A DNA stretch of 64,000 nt from Dryas octopetala. Its lineage: Eukaryota > Streptophyta > Magnoliopsida > Rosales > Rosaceae. How positions within the stretch are numbered: the stretch's first letter is position 1; each line of letters opens with the position of its first letter. Made by a program: the position numbers and the translations under genes. Under the pieces are notes generated by a model that made no database searches, was not told where the DNA came from, and worked only from the letters and a program-made list of their open reading frames with translations. Shown in pieces: positions 1-17,300 of the stretch. Where the stretch lies: positions 1,800,501 through 1,864,500 of the forward strand of contig OY992839.1 in NCBI GenBank assembly GCA_963921425.1, given 5' to 3'.

Positions 1-600
1 ATAAAGTCTCACTATCACATTATTTAATTAATATGTGAAACTTGGATGCATATTCATTATTTTTGGGTTCAAACGAGCTAGGTTTAAAAAGATGAGAGGG
101 TTAAGATTTTAGTTTAGTTCATTATGTCTACTCGCGAAAAAAAGTGTGTTACCGTCGGAGTTATAAACCCGCCACAAGTTCAAAAATAAGTAGTTTATTG
201 TTATAGTTATTAACTTGCTGCACGAATATATTCAAAACTTTTTAATTATTTTAGTGTTTCTACTAGTGCTATGCTTGCTCTTAATGATTAATCTTCTTAC
301 ATGTGTTACAAAGAAGGAAAAACTGGGTAATTACATCAAAAAAATGAAAAAAATCTAGAATAACCCAAATAAAATTAAGTTGAATATACCTGATTTTTTA
401 AGCTTAAAATGTACATTTACAGGATGTTCAAACTGACATGGCGAGAGATTATTGGGTTAGCATCCAAAGTGTAGCAGGTGTCTATTTTCATAGCATGAAC
501 TTGCCCAGAAACGTTTTTGGTGCAGGGTGTCCTTCATTTAAGTAATTAATCCAATACAACTGAGAGTGAGAGTACAAAACCCTTGAAATTAAGGAAGCCC
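1..600. other. intergenic, AT-rich
   Basis: No gene or RNA is recognisable. The sequence is AT-rich. It ends in the likely core promoter of the next gene, with a TATATATATG stretch near 603. Confidence 0.4.
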
Positions 601-719
601 AGTATATATATGTAGTATCACGTACTATCATTTTAAACACTGCTGTCTCACTGCCTCTGCTGCTTCCAAGCTCAATTCCTCAGGTAATGTATCTGAAATG
701 TGCCCCTGGTCAATCTGTA

Positions 720-742
720 TTTCTCTCTCTCTCTCTCTCTCT
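720..742. repeat. (CT)n microsatellite in leader intron
   Basis: A run of about eleven TC units lies in the predicted 5' leader intron of the small acidic protein gene. Confidence 0.8.
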
Positions 743-832
743 GTATATATCTCTCCCTATATATATCTGATCTGATCTCATGTAACTAGCTGCGCAGGTG
801 TGATTTTGGCTTCATTCATCATTTGATCGATA

Positions 833-3428
833 ATGAATCAGGACAGAGGAAAAAATATAATCGATTTAACTGGAGGTGAAATCTTGAGACACCCTGCAAA
901 CCTATCTATTTTATAATGTTTGGCTTAATTTTATTAGATACACAATATTTTGTATGTTATGTTTTGATTTATTTATTTTTGTAAGGTTTGAATCTCTCTA
1001 GATCTCTCTCTTTGTTTGTCTGCTTTTTTATTTTTTATTTTTTTATGACAAGGCCAGGTTCGAATAATTTGATGAAAGTAAATTAAAAAAAGTTTGATAA
1101 GAATTGTGACTTAGATGCAGATTGGGAAAAAAAAATGTGACCTAGATGATGATCATAAAAGGAAAAACGATATCAAATGAAATCAAAAGGAAATATCCAA
1201 TAAAGGGAAAATTTTGTGTAGCATGAGGTGGAGGGAAACGATCTATTGAAATTCAGCCAATTTCAAAAAACTCAAATGTTTCTTAGTGCTCTTTTTTAAT
1301 TGAGAGAGATCTGATAACTTATTGATATAAGGGATATAATGTCCCTTAATTAATCTCCACAAAGTGATTTGCTACAAATCTGATGGTGGGACAGTATTAA
1401 TTTATAGTTTTTTTTTTTTTTGGCCAGCTGGGAATATCAATTTAATAGTTAATTCAACTATATATGTATCTTTTAGAGATGTGGTTAATATGATTAGTAA
1501 GTATGTGCTGTAAATAGTTTTATTGATACTTGAATATTAGTATGAGATAAATTATGGTGATTGTTAGATTCAGGCCGGTCAAAAGGATAAATATCTATTA
1601 ATTCCTAAAAAATTTAGATGTTGTGCATGTGCAATATGTACCGATTTTGAGATTCTTGATCATTAGAAACGATGGACTGTATTTTAAGATTACGAGATTT
1701 TTAATTTATATTTTTCAGATTATTCTAATTCTCTTTTTTGAAATTATTTATTATTCAATGGTTAATGATTGATTGTATGATTGTTTAGAAATTTTTGAGA
1801 TTCAATATTTGTAAAAATAAACGTTTAACTTTATGGTTATTTAAATTTTTTTTGAGATTCTTGAATGGTAAACGATTTACGGTATGATTATTGGTTTAAA
1901 TATTTATTGAAATTCTTTAACGGTTGGCTGTTAACTGTATGTTTATTAATTTAAATATTACTTAGATTCTTCAAAGATAAATGATTAACTATATGATTAT
2001 TTAATTCATTTTTAAGATTCTTTTAACGATAAACGGTTAACTGCATAATTAATTAGTTTTCATGTAACGAAATACAGAAAACAGTTTTTTGTATGCGTAA
2101 TACTGCCTTACGTACTTTACGTGACGTCGTGCATGCATATTATTTTTTAGTCCTCATATATTTAACCATGATATAAAAGCTAGGTTAATTGCATAATATT
2201 AGTTTAAGAGACTAATGAAATGATCGATTTTTAATCTCTCTGAAATATATCTGAATTTCATTAATTTCTTGTTGCGATTTACATCATCATAATTAAAATT
2301 CCTTTTATTTATAATTAGCTACATGAATGATGTTGTATCAAGGATTAAGTAGACCGATCTACTTAATCTAATTGTTGGATTGATCTTGTATCAAAGATTG
2401 ATGTATGAACAAAGTGATGGCGGTTATAGCCGTCACCAGTATATTTGAAAGAAATTGATAGTTGTGAATTTGAATAGCAACTTGATGCATGTGATGATAC
2501 AATATTTGAGAATCGATGGATCTATCTTTATATATATATATGTGTGTGTGTGTGTATTTGCAATACAGATAATGAAGAAGATGAACTCGCGGATACAGGA
2601 GCCACAAGCGAACTGGGTGCACGCGCGCCTCATCATCTGGGAGGTGCTGATGATGACAATATTGCTAATGAGGATGATCAAAAAACGAATCCTCAAACTC
2701 AACAAATCACAAACTCAGAGCGTAGGACAGACAATATTCAAGACAAGAGTAGTGATGTGAGTTCAACAATATTAACTTTACTACTTATCCGTTCATATAT
2801 ATGTGTATATATGTCACACCAATATATATAATTTTCTTAATTTAACCCTACCTACCATCAAATTTTTTCTTTGGCAGGATGACCTCAACGGCGACGGTGA
2901 GGATGATGAAGATGGGGATGCTGATGACGATGATGATGACGATGATGACGATGAACATGAAGTAGTGCCAACACAGACAAGATCCAACATTATCCGTCTC
3001 CCATATCCTAACCCTGCACCACAGCCCTTAACTGCAGGCACCAGGTGAATAGTTGAATACATACATGCAAGTTTATATTAGTTATTAATAAATATAATTA
3101 TTGAATTGGTTAAGTTTGCATCTCTCTTTCTTTCTCGATTGCATTATAGAGATGATTAATTAGTTGTTTGAAATTAATTATTAAGCAACATGCACCTTGA
3201 TGAATTAGATTAAGATAATAAGATTAACAAAGATGCATATATGTTTTGGTGAATGGTAGTGGCTCGAAGAACAAAAGAGCTGTTCCTCCTGCAGCAGATG
3301 CAGCTGCAGCTGCACCAGCCGCCGCTGCTCCAAGGCCGATGCGCAGAAGAAAGGCGGCCGAGGATCAGAAAAATTATGTCCCCTTAGCCGTCCGTGAAAA
3401 GAAGAAAGATGATTATTATTGGTATTAG
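833..3428 (+). CDS. small acidic protein with SUMO-interaction-like motif
   Basis: I do not recognise the family. Four exons join in frame with GT-AG junctions: 833-875, 2569-2756, 2878-3044 and 3260-3428, giving 188 aa. The 14-codon first exon supplies the start and, across a 1.7-kb intron, an N-terminal IIDLTGD, which looks like a SUMO-interaction motif (hydrophobic core followed by acids). The middle is very acidic, with a run of ten Asp. Then come an Ala-rich stretch, a basic RPMRRRK cluster (possible nuclear signal) and an aromatic C-terminus ending DDYYWY. A leader intron is likely (donor 684, acceptor 797). A nuclear protein that binds SUMO or a basic partner is inference. Low complexity means function cannot be read from the sequence. 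Confidence 0.62.
1396..1450 (-). mobile_element. micro-retroposon: poly(T) plus GGCC body between imperfect direct repeats
   Basis: Imperfect repeats ATTAATTTATAGTT and ATCAATTTAATAGTT flank a T tract followed by GGCCAGCTGGGAAT. On the minus strand this reads short body, GGCC, poly(A), then the repeat. It is one of the weaker members because its flanks differ. Confidence 0.45.
1745..2060. repeat. degenerate tandem repeat, about 57-60 bp unit
   Basis: About five or six diverged copies follow one another. Each contains a GGTTAACTGTATGATTATT-like stretch and then a (G)AGATTCTT-like stretch. The array lies inside the large first coding intron of the acidic protein gene. Confidence 0.6.
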
Positions 3429-3739
3429 ACCTCCTTCTGTTTTTTTTTTTTTTTTTTGAGAGGTTCCTCATGGCTGATGATGGCCCTTTGGCTTCGTGGA
3501 TTATTTTGGTATCTGTTCCCTGAGGTCTCTTCTTTTAGCTTTCTCCTTGTAATTGGATGTTTCCTTTTTCGGGACAGCTGCTGTTTGTTCCTTGGTTTTC
3601 TTAATGAATTGTTCCTTGGTTTTCTTATTGATTACTATCTTCTATTGCTGCATTCTCTAATCTGTTTCTAGATCCACTTCTAGTACTCCTTAGTTTTAGA
3701 ACAAATTAGTTTGTGTTGCGGACTTCTATTATTAGCACG

Positions 3740-4365
3740 ATTATGACACAAGTAAGTAGGTTGGGTTAGAATGAAGTTTTTGAGCAATTAGGTACGACGA
3801 GCGCAACACGAACCAAACTTGGTACGAACACGAACACAAAACAAGCTAAGCTTAATATGAGCATGAGCACGAAATGGGCCCGAAACAAGGCGTATTTTAT
3901 ATATTTTAAATAAATAATTTTTCAACAAAAAAGTTCAATTTTCAAACAAAAATAATAATATTTAATTATAAAAAATAATATACAAGAAATTTTCTAACCT
4001 TAAAAAAAAAAAAAAAAAAAAAAGGGGCCAACAACACCTTGATCATAAATTGATTAAGATTATAATTAAAAAAAACAAAAAAGGTGCTCGGGCGTTGCTC
4101 CAAGGTAGCTACCTAGTTTCTACCTAGAAAAACTTTTATGAGACTAGTATATGTGATGGAGAGAAATACATTAGGCATATAATTCGTTCAATGAATGACA
4201 CAAACATGACACAAACACGAGTGAGCTACGACTTGTGTCGGACCTAGTTCTCAACACGAGCATGACATTATTATTAAATAGGGTAGCACAACACATAAGG
4301 AAGCACAAATGAGCCCATCTTAAATGGGTCTAGCTAGTATGGAGCAACTCGTTTGACATCTCTAG
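3740..4365. repeat. degenerate ACACGA-rich dispersed repeat
   Basis: Many AACACGAAC, GAGCATGAC and GTGTCGGACC motifs are scattered through an otherwise AT-rich region that ends near TTTGACATCTCTAG. This composition resembles a common plant dispersed repeat. No clear ends or coding capacity are visible. A 22-A tract lies at about 4001-4023. Confidence 0.35.
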
Positions 4366-4769
4366 TGAAGGACATTGTAATCACTACTGGATTGACTTAT
4401 CATATATCAAACCATTAAGCCCAAATGAGATTAAAAACTGTATATTTTGAGTGCTTTTTGATCTCTAAGCATCATTCTACAATTTCAATCAATTTATTTT
4501 GTGTCATATTAGAGGGAATCGAACCCTATATCTATTTTAAAAATAACACATTACCTCACTCACTCTCACTTGGGCTAACCCCAAGGACAATTTCATTCAA
4601 TCTTTGACTCAAAATATCCTAATCTAAACTTGAAATTTTTTCAAGTCATCTCCGATATCAAATACATCTACAAAGCCCACATTAAAAACATCAAAGATAA
4701 ATTTAAACAATTCATTATTTGAACAAAGTTTGATTCTTATATCTGGTACACCGGTTTGCCAAATAGTTA

Positions 4770-5151
4770 AGAGTATCTCCAACAACTTAATTAGCTATCT
4801 CCTCCTCATTAGCTATATTAACTTATTTCCTACCAAAATCATTCTCCAATAGATTAACTATCCAGTTAGTTAATTTAGAACTTGTTTTTTGGTTAGCTAA
4901 ATTTAGGTAAGAGGAGAGAGAAAATAACTATAGCCAAAACAACCACACTAAAAGAATTTTTGAATTATTTAAATGCAAGGTACAAATTTACCTCACATCA
5001 GCCATAATATCAAATTTTAAGAAATAATAATATATTCATGTTAGCTAAAATGGAGAGCTGGAGTAAAATTTTAAAAGTAGTTAGCTAAAATAAATTTCTA
5101 ATATTTTTTTCAAAAGTTTAGTTAGAATATGAATAAGCTTGTTGGAATTGC
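4770..5151. mobile_element. putative Tourist-like MITE
   Basis: The ends are inverted and related: AGAGTATCTCCAACAA on the left, and AGCAATTCCAACAA as the reverse complement of the right. TTA lies outside both ends (4767-4769, 5152-5154), as in PIF/Harbinger insertions. The interior is AT-rich and repeats TTAGCTA. No transposase is present. The class is inferred from the 3-bp duplication. Confidence 0.5.
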
Positions 5152-5217
5152 TTACAGTATCTAAAGTTTGGAAAAACTTTTGTACTATTGTGATCCAAAT
5201 ATGTTATGCTTTGCTCT

Positions 5218-5304
5218 ACATATTTATTCACAATTTTTTTTTTTTGCCAATTACATATTTATTCACTTTCTTTTTTTTTTTGGCCAAACATATTTATTCA
5301 CTTT
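5218..5304 (-). mobile_element. double micro-retroposon (three direct repeats, two poly(T)-GGC inserts)
   Basis: ACATATTTATTCAC occurs three times (5218, 5253, 5288). The copies are separated by a T tract ending GCCAATT and a T tract ending GGCCAA. On the minus strand both inserts read short body, GGC(C), poly(A), repeat. Two successive insertions at one target are the simplest reading. It lies about 320 bp upstream of the GCN5 start. Confidence 0.6.
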
Positions 5305-5419
5305 GATTACGAGCTAACTGTTGAAAGTTTGGGTCAACGGGGCTAAGTGTTTTCATTACTGGTTGGTCCAAAATATATCGAAAAAAACTGGGCTTGCTCA
5401 AACTTGTTAAAGTTCTAAT

Positions 5420-5462
5420 TGGGCCCTACTATAAAACTTAGGCCCAGACACCGATAGGCCCA
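5420..5462 (+). promoter_or_regulatory. GCN5 promoter: three site II elements and TATA-like box
   Basis: TGGGCC (5420) and GGCCCA (5441, 5457) lie within 43 bp. A TATAAAA sequence lies at 5430-5436. TGGGCC/GGCCCA are site II motifs bound by TCP factors and are common in proliferation and housekeeping promoters. The position is about 160-200 bp upstream of the start codon. Confidence 0.5.
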
Positions 5463-5525
5463 ACTGAATACTAAATTTGCTGAGCTAGATACGACTTCGT
5501 TTTGGCTTAACCGTGCATAAACGTG

Positions 5526-5570
5526 ATGGCCTTATCCTTTTGCCTGTGCGAAGCCAATACAATACCCTAA
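5526..5570 (+). promoter_or_regulatory. possible uORF in GCN5 leader
   Basis: A 14-codon ATG reading frame with its own TAA ends 52 nt before the GCN5 start. It counts as a uORF only if transcription begins near the TATA-like box at 5430. No transcript data are available. Confidence 0.3.
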
Positions 5571-5622
5571 CTCACCGATTCCCGTCCCGCAAAACCCTTC
5601 ACTCGGTCCGAGTCAAGCCCAA

Positions 5623-9891
<4,269 letters not shown>

Positions 9892-10544
9892 TGATTTAAT
9901 GAATGTACATACATACATACTTGTTTCATTACTTCAAGCTGTCCCATGGCATGCATATGTAGTATTTTTATTTTTTTCTGAGAAAAAAAAAAAACTCTCT
10001 AAATTATGTTGTAACTTGTAAGCACATTAGGTGCCATGCTGTCATATGCTTTTCTTCTTTGATTGTTCACAAAATTTTCGTAGAAATTGAGGGAGATGAA
10101 TTATAGACTGAACATCTGTTGACAATTCAAACTTTACTCAAATCCAATGGTTCAGATCAGATTTGTTACATTGCTTCCACACTTCACCACTACACCAAAT
10201 ACTATAAATAAGGAAATCACTCCTCGTTACAAGTTACAACGAACATCATGTGACTAATCTCTCACTCTAGTTTTCTTTATTTAGGTGAATGGTGCAGGAG
10301 AAGATTCTCGTGCAACTCAACCATGAGTATGTTACACATGGGGAATAAATAATAAGAAAACGAAAAAGAAATAAATATTTAGGTAACGCTAAGACGGACG
10401 GAAACAAGGATGCAGTTCAAATCGATAATTTAGAACATAAAAGAGTTAAAATTAAAATTCATTAATAAGGTGAAACGATATTCCAATCAACCTTTTTATC
10501 CCTATCTGTAAAATAGGAAGGGAATAAAAGGACACTCACTACAT
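9892..10544. other. convergent 3' region between GCN5 and bZIP
   Basis: This holds the two 3' UTRs and spacer. It contains a short ACATACATACATAC run near 9907. No other feature is seen. Confidence 0.5.
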
Positions 10545-12985
10545 TCAATTCTGCTTCTTATTCTTCGGAGCTGCATGGGAAAGCTGAGGGTCCCAACCCG
10601 GCAATGCTTCACACGGACTCACTCCCGGCCGAAGCTGCTGTTGTGGCTGCTGCTGCACGTGATCTATATTAGGTGTGTGGTGAATTGAAGATATTTCAGC
10701 CATATTGCTTCCCCTGACAATTGGCTGGCCAACATTACTCTGTGGGTTCCCAACTAGAGAAATCGGGGGGTCCCCATGGAAACCATTGTCCAATCTCTGG
10801 TGATGTGGAATGGCAGCGGGAATACTAGGTGCTACTGGATGAAATAGCTGGTTGGAGTTCGGTTGCATTGGCACCGCAGTATTTGTAGATGCAATCATTG
10901 GGCCGCTGACTGATCGCATGCCTGCGCTAGGTACATTAGATATGGCTAGAAGTAGCGGGTTGAGCCCTGTCACTCTCTTAACAGATTCTTCTGCCATTTT
11001 CACCTGAAATTTTTTCAATTAAGATACTGACCGGGGAAAACTATGCAAACAATAAAGAAATTTGTTCGTTTAAAACGGCTAACCTTTGCTCTTAAGGTCT
11101 CAATATCAGCTCTTAATATTCTGTTGTCAACAGCAGAATTATCATATTTTTGATTCACATCAGTGAGGCGTTTTAACAGCGTAGAGTGTTCAACCCTTAG
11201 TTGACCAACCTATATGAAACCAAACATATAACTCCTTAATGTTCTCTACTTACAATAAACATTATTGGAAATTAATGATCAAGAAAAGAGTATGATTATT
11301 AGTGCAAAACAAGGAGCACCACCTGTGTCTCAAGTTCACTCATTTGTGCTTGTTTTCTTCTTCTAGAGCGTCTAGCTGACTCTCGATTTGACAGCATCCT
11401 GAGCACCATCAACATGTCAATTGATAAAGGGCTTATGTTTTTAGATTTACCAATATGGTATTAACTTGCATATGGAGGAGGGTATCTGTTGAATTCCTGA
11501 TATGAGAGATGACAATTTTTACAACAAACCTGCTGTCAAACAAATTCATCAGGTGAAAAATCACGTAAAATACAACATTCCCCTCCTTCCAAATCAGATC
11601 ATTTTGCTTCAAATAACACTCATTTCCAAGCAGGCATTTGAGCCATCTCTATAGGAAAAAGAATATTCTAGTTTGGAGAAACAAAATTTTCTACTCATCT
11701 TTCTTGCATCAAGGGGACATGTTTGACCATCACCAAGGCATTCAACATGTTGATTTCCTTCATATGATGATTATTAAAGAGAAAATTATAATTCAACTGA
11801 CTAATAACCCAAAATACCAACTATTACTACTTAGAGAGCAATGAAAACAAAAGAACCCAAAACATTATACATGAAACAAAACTGCCTAATAGTTGGAAAA
11901 AGTAGGAGGTGTACCCTAAACACCAACTCAACATGAAACAAAACTACCTAATAGTTGGAATAGTAGGCAAACAAAAATGAGGATATGAGCAATAAAATTA
12001 ATGTAATGTGGGCTACCTCCTAGCACGTTTCACATCAGTAGGATCCATATTGTCTGTAATTTCAATGTCTCCTTCGAGGTCATCATCATCGGAGTCCTCT
12101 TTTGATGATCCACTTGTTGCTTGCTTACTCTGCACCCCAGTTTTTCTCTGAACAGAAGGTAAAGCCGGAATGCCAAGTGGACCAGAGTCAGCAGCTTCAT
12201 TTTGTGGCAATGGGAAACCATGACCCCCATCTAGCATAGTTCAAATCAAATGGGTTTATGATAAATTTCCCGACTTTAAACTTTACTAAAAGAAATGACA
12301 ACAAGTACTGCAACACCAAAAATATTTATAATTGGAAAAAAAAAATGCTTAAAATAGTTAGCGAAGGAGTCAAAGGACGAACCTTTATCATGAGGTTCGG
12401 AGACCAATTGGGTTGGCTTCGGCACCAGAGATTGACTCTGGGTTATAGTACCCGAATCCACAGGCTTCAAAGACGAAGCCTATCAGTCATCAAATTCAAA
12501 ACAAAATAAATAAAAATTTACAATTTCTAAGTACAAAAATTACAAAATTAATGAGAGAGAGGTACCCGAGAGTGAGCCACTGCAGCGCAAGCTAGATCAA
12601 GCTGGTTTTTAAGAAACGCGCGGTACTGATCCAAATTAATCGGAGCCGTTGAAGACGGATCCGACGGCTGAGGAGGAGCATTAAGATGTTGTGGTGGTTG
12701 CTGATGATGATTGGGCTTCTTGATCTCAACCACTTCTTCGTCGCCGTCTTCGCGCTTCGACGTCGACGATTGCGACGCGACGGAAGAGGAGGCGACGGAG
12801 GACAAGGTCAATTGATCGGCGAGTGGTCGCCGAGGAGTTGTGGTCGCCGGCGGAGACGAGACCACCTCCTCTAGGAACTGCTCGAAGGCCCATTCCGAAG
12901 CGCTCCGAATCATCGCCGGACCCGGCGACGCCGAAAACGGGTCGGAGATGTCGTCCACGGAGAACACCGAATGCATACTCGACAT
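10545..12985 (-). CDS. group C bZIP transcription factor (CPRF2-like)
   Basis: Six exons (12985-12566, 12479-12383, 12230-12017, 11398-11323, 11209-11084, 11003-10545) join in frame to 463 aa. The N-terminus has the group C signature [14 protein letters not shown]. An acidic SDDDDLEGD stretch precedes the basic region. The basic region has Asn248 and Arg256 (N-x7-R) inside [17 protein letters not shown] long leucine zipper with heptads through [15 protein letters not shown] follows. The C-terminus is Gln/Pro-rich. Group C factors (opaque2, CPRF2, AtbZIP9/10/25/63) bind ACGT boxes, heterodimerise with group S1 bZIPs and act in seed and energy-stress gene control. Which Arabidopsis member is the orthologue cannot be decided here. 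A TATAAAAT box lies about 75 bp upstream. Confidence 0.93.
11868..11968. repeat. 62-bp direct duplication in bZIP intron
   Basis: A stretch starting CATGAAACAAAACT.CCTAATAG is present twice, offset by about 62 bp, in the intron between exons 3 and 4. It looks like a local tandem duplication. Confidence 0.55.
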
Positions 12986-13059
12986 TTTGATTGCGTGCGT
13001 GTCCGAAATCCGAATATTGTCTACGAGCTATGAACTCCGATTCTCTCTCTCTACATTGC

Positions 13060-13067
13060 ATTTTATA
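13060..13067 (-). promoter_or_regulatory. TATA box of bZIP gene
   Basis: TATAAAAT on the minus strand lies 75 bp before the start codon. A CT/GA-rich leader lies between them. Confidence 0.5.
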
Positions 13068-14395
13068 CATCGGACTTTGGACAACTGGAGTAATGATATG
13101 CTGCATTATGGAACATGGTAATGTTTATGCATGGGAGCTCTGCCTTCGCCTACTGCATGATTACCAATTTTCCTACACGTGTCGTGTTGGGATTAAGGGT
13201 TCGTGTGGTCTGTGTTGTAGTGGAATATCTTGCTAGTGTGGACCGGGTGTCGGTTGAGAAAAAAGGCCAGGAACAGACGGGTAATGTGAAGTAACAAACG
13301 ACGGATATGAAAATATGAAAGTGAGGACCCACAGGGGTGGGTCCCGTAGAGATTTTCAAAGATTTTAGTAAAGTACAATTACCAATCAATAAAATTATAA
13401 AAGTAAATCACTATTTAACATATATTAACTTATAAATTGTCATTAATGATTGAACTCAGTATCTTCTTCCTACAAATAGAAATTAGATGATCACGCAAAA
13501 CCAAATGGTCATTAGCATATAAACTTATAAGTTAAATTTAAAAAAAATTAAATACATGTTAATTTGTGATTAACTTTTAAGGAAAAATAATTTCTTAGCA
13601 GTCAGTCATTTTTCTTTTGTAAATATGAATTACTTAGGTGTAACTTTCCCTAATACTAACATAATATATGAATCTAAATTATACATTTAAACATGAATTT
13701 ATATGAATATGAATTGTTAGACAATAAATCTAAGGGGCTTGAATGAGTACTAGGAAGAGAAAGTCAATACTAAATAGTATGTTCTAGTAAAAGAATGTTA
13801 TGAATTGGTTAACAGGTTGGTTTTTTTTATGCAAACCTCTTTTTTGGGTGTGAGCTCTTCTCTTGTGCTTATCCAAATCTATTTTTCATAAATGTGCATG
13901 CCCTTCAACATTCATGCCTCTTATATGTGCATGAGACTTTGGCTCTTGGTTCAATTTTGACGGCTTGAATCTCAAATGGTCAACAGCCCAACAGTGGGCG
14001 AATTCCCTACGACTGTTGATTAGATGAGATAAATGTGGTTTTTGGTTCACATACTTGATTTTGTAGTAATAATTTGTATAGATTAGAATTAGGTTCACAT
14101 ACTTGATTTTGGTTCACCTAAAAATAGCTGCAGTTAAGCAGTTGAGAGTGCAGTTGGGGAAAACCAAGAGAAGTTCCTGTTGTCCTTTAAGCTAATTGTA
14201 CGAACAGAAGAAGAGTCTTTTGCATTTGCCTCATCTCATCTGATCGGTACTTCTTTTTTCTTTTGACAAAGCTCTTTGCAAATTATAACTGCAGCTTTTC
14301 ACATCATTTGGACACATTTGCTTTAAAAGGGTTAGCTTTTTCAATAACAATGACTAATCTGTGGTTCAAAAGCTAACTTTGCTTTTAAAATGTTA
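13068..14395. other. intergenic between bZIP promoter and TSA1 3' end
   Basis: The sequence is AT-rich with no gene. GGTTCACATACTTGATTTTG occurs twice (14044, 14092), a 48-bp tandem duplication. Confidence 0.5.
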
Positions 14396-17300
14396 TCAAA
14401 TGAGTGCAGACTTTAAAGACTTGGTGAAAGTTTCCAGTTCCTTCAACCCTTCCTCAGGAGATTTGGCTTCACCCAACAGCTTCACCATGGCACTACCAAC
14501 AATGACACCATCAGCTCCCCATCCTGCTACCTGTAACAGCACGCGTGATTAAGTACCTCAATTAAGGTAGAGGCATACTGCAATATGCATTCTGATTGAA
14601 AAAGAGGCCAAAGGTTGGAGAGGGAGATGAGAGTGAAGGTAAGTACTTTACTGTGGGTGCAAGTGTGGTGTGAGGCAGTATGATTTACGTTAAAAACTAA
14701 CCAGTTTCACATGTTCAGGCTTTGAGATGCCAAAACCAACTGCTACAGGCTTTTTTGTTGTCTGTCACATAAAAGATAAGCATGATTACGTAAGACAAAA
14801 CATATTAGTTTAAGACATCATATCAATTGCATAATGTTCTTTTAGCTACCCTCGCAAGGCAGCTCAAATATCAAGATGGGTGGTTGATTATTACACCCTA
14901 ACCATCTCTTGACGGATTTCAAATCTGTCCATTTTGTATCCAAGACTTAGAAGGCATTAGGATCAATTTTAGCACCATTGCACTAAGAAGACTTGCATTT
15001 TCACCAAAAGCAGTAAACGGAATTTCTAAAAGATTCTATACTGATAGACCTGATTAAGAAAACAAACCTCTTTAATTTCCTTTAAAAGGGCTGGAACTCG
15101 TTCACTCACAGATGCACGAGCACCAGTTACTCCGACTGAGCTCACCTATAATTCAAAACAATGAACAATGAGATGTGATTTGCAAAATTATATTCACCTC
15201 AAGATAGAGATGGAAGAATTTCCATAAATAAAACATGTTCATGTAGCAAACACAACTCGCCAACTTTTTATTGATAGGTGTTTAGCTTACACAATAAAAA
15301 AGAGAATTTGGCACAAACCACATTTAGCATCACCTTTCATGACATAAAGTATAGCTAGTATGTATCTAATAGCTTCATTCTCTAATTGTCAGCTAAATGA
15401 TAATCCCAGAAAAATGGACATACCACAACAGGTTTTGAAATCTAATTAGCTTACAAGATGCTAAGGATCAATGTGCTTTTATTAAGAGAAAAAACCCTAT
15501 AACTTTAAAATCAATTAAAGGACAGGATAAAAGGAATCTTACCAGGTACAAAAATCCTTCTGAAGCTTCGACAATGGCTTTCATTCGTTCCATTGGAGTA
15601 GTGGGTGTAGTTAGTAATACCTACAAATCATGCATGCGGATCGAATGTATTACGATTACATCCATAAGTAAGGATAAAGGAGTTTGAAATACACTGCACA
15701 ATCCCAAAAAATGAGTGGGAAAAAGTACTGAGAAACAAACCAATTCGATATTATTTTTCACAGCTTCCTTTCTCAAAACTTCCGTCTCTTCCAACGGAAC
15801 ATCTGGAACCACGAGCCCTACAAATAAAATGGAATTAGGAATCTAGTCATATCTCTTATGATATAAAATGTAAGACCAATTTAAAATACCAAAGCTTCAA
15901 CAAAGTACCCAAAAACAAATATAAAAAGGTTTGCACTATTTGGTACCACCATATTGAAAATGTTAAAAGATTCAGTAAAAAATACTTATACATTACCATG
16001 TACACCAACGTCTTTAATGGCGGACATAAAATCTCCAATACCACGCTTCAAAATGGGGTTATAGTATGTAAAGAGAGCAATTGGGCAAGACAATTGTGGA
16101 ATCACCTGTCCATTCAACAATGTTGACATAATATGATTATTTCAACGTGAGAGGTGGTCAATGTGAAACAGAATTTATAAATGAAGTTGTTATACTTATA
16201 CCCCCTCTAGCAACAACTTCACAATGTCACAATGTTTGTATGCATATCATGCCTCGCTTATGAAGAAATAAGCAAGAAAAAGTCAGGGAAGAATATGACA
16301 TTACTGTCTTAATACGAATTTTTATTCCTACATCTCATATAGAGATATGTAGTACAATAATATAAGAACAATTTAGATGTATAATCAGCATATTTCATAG
16401 GTTGCAACAAATCAAAGTGTGTAGTAGTCATAGTAATAGTAATAAATCCAACATCAACAAATATAAAGTTTCATGTACAAGTGCAACAAACACAAATATT
16501 CCTACAGTAGCATAGATTAACTCCTTCAACATTGAAATACACTTTGACAGCAACAAAAAAGTAATACAACATTGTAGATAAAGTTACCTCCTTCAACATT
16601 AAAATAATTGCATTCAAATTGGTCCCTCTTGCCAAGGAACGGGTGGCTGCAGCCTAAGCAATACCACACAAGTAAGAGGATTAAAAAACCAGAAACCTAT
16701 TGAGCATCAATTACCAAGAAGAATATGCATAACTGAAAAATACAAAAACAAAAAACACTGACAAACCTGTATAACAGGACCATCTGCTAATGGATCAGAG
16801 TAAGGCACCCCTAATTCGATTATGTCTGATCCACAAGAATCAAGTAGCTTCAGTGCTTCTGCCGTGATTGAAAGATCAGGATCACCAGCAGTGATGTAAG
16901 GAATAAATGCCACCTTCACAAAAGACATATTCATTAAAACAAATCATTCATATAAATAAACTACCTCGTCTAAACTCAACCACAAATCCTAATCCTAAAA
17001 TGAAATTTAATTGAGACACCAAACTATTCTGATGTTGATTGGGTTTGAAGACTGCACCACAAATAACTATTTACTTAACTCTTTGTTGAAATCAAACCTT
17101 GTGACTAATTCATCTTAAGGACTACTACAATAACATCAAAACTCTTGGTAAATGATTTATAATTTCTATTTGGTTGAATTTAGTCAGATCAAGTAAACAT
17201 GCAAAACTTTTTGTCGAAGCCAAAGTGATCTCAAGAACAAGAACCAAAAAGAAGTCTCATCAGTCAGCAACTCTTACCCGACCCTATTTGCCAATAAAAG

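Noticed and set aside
14044..14111. 20-bp direct repeat as another micro-retroposon
   Set aside because: There is no poly(A) between the copies; a simple 48-bp tandem duplication is enough.
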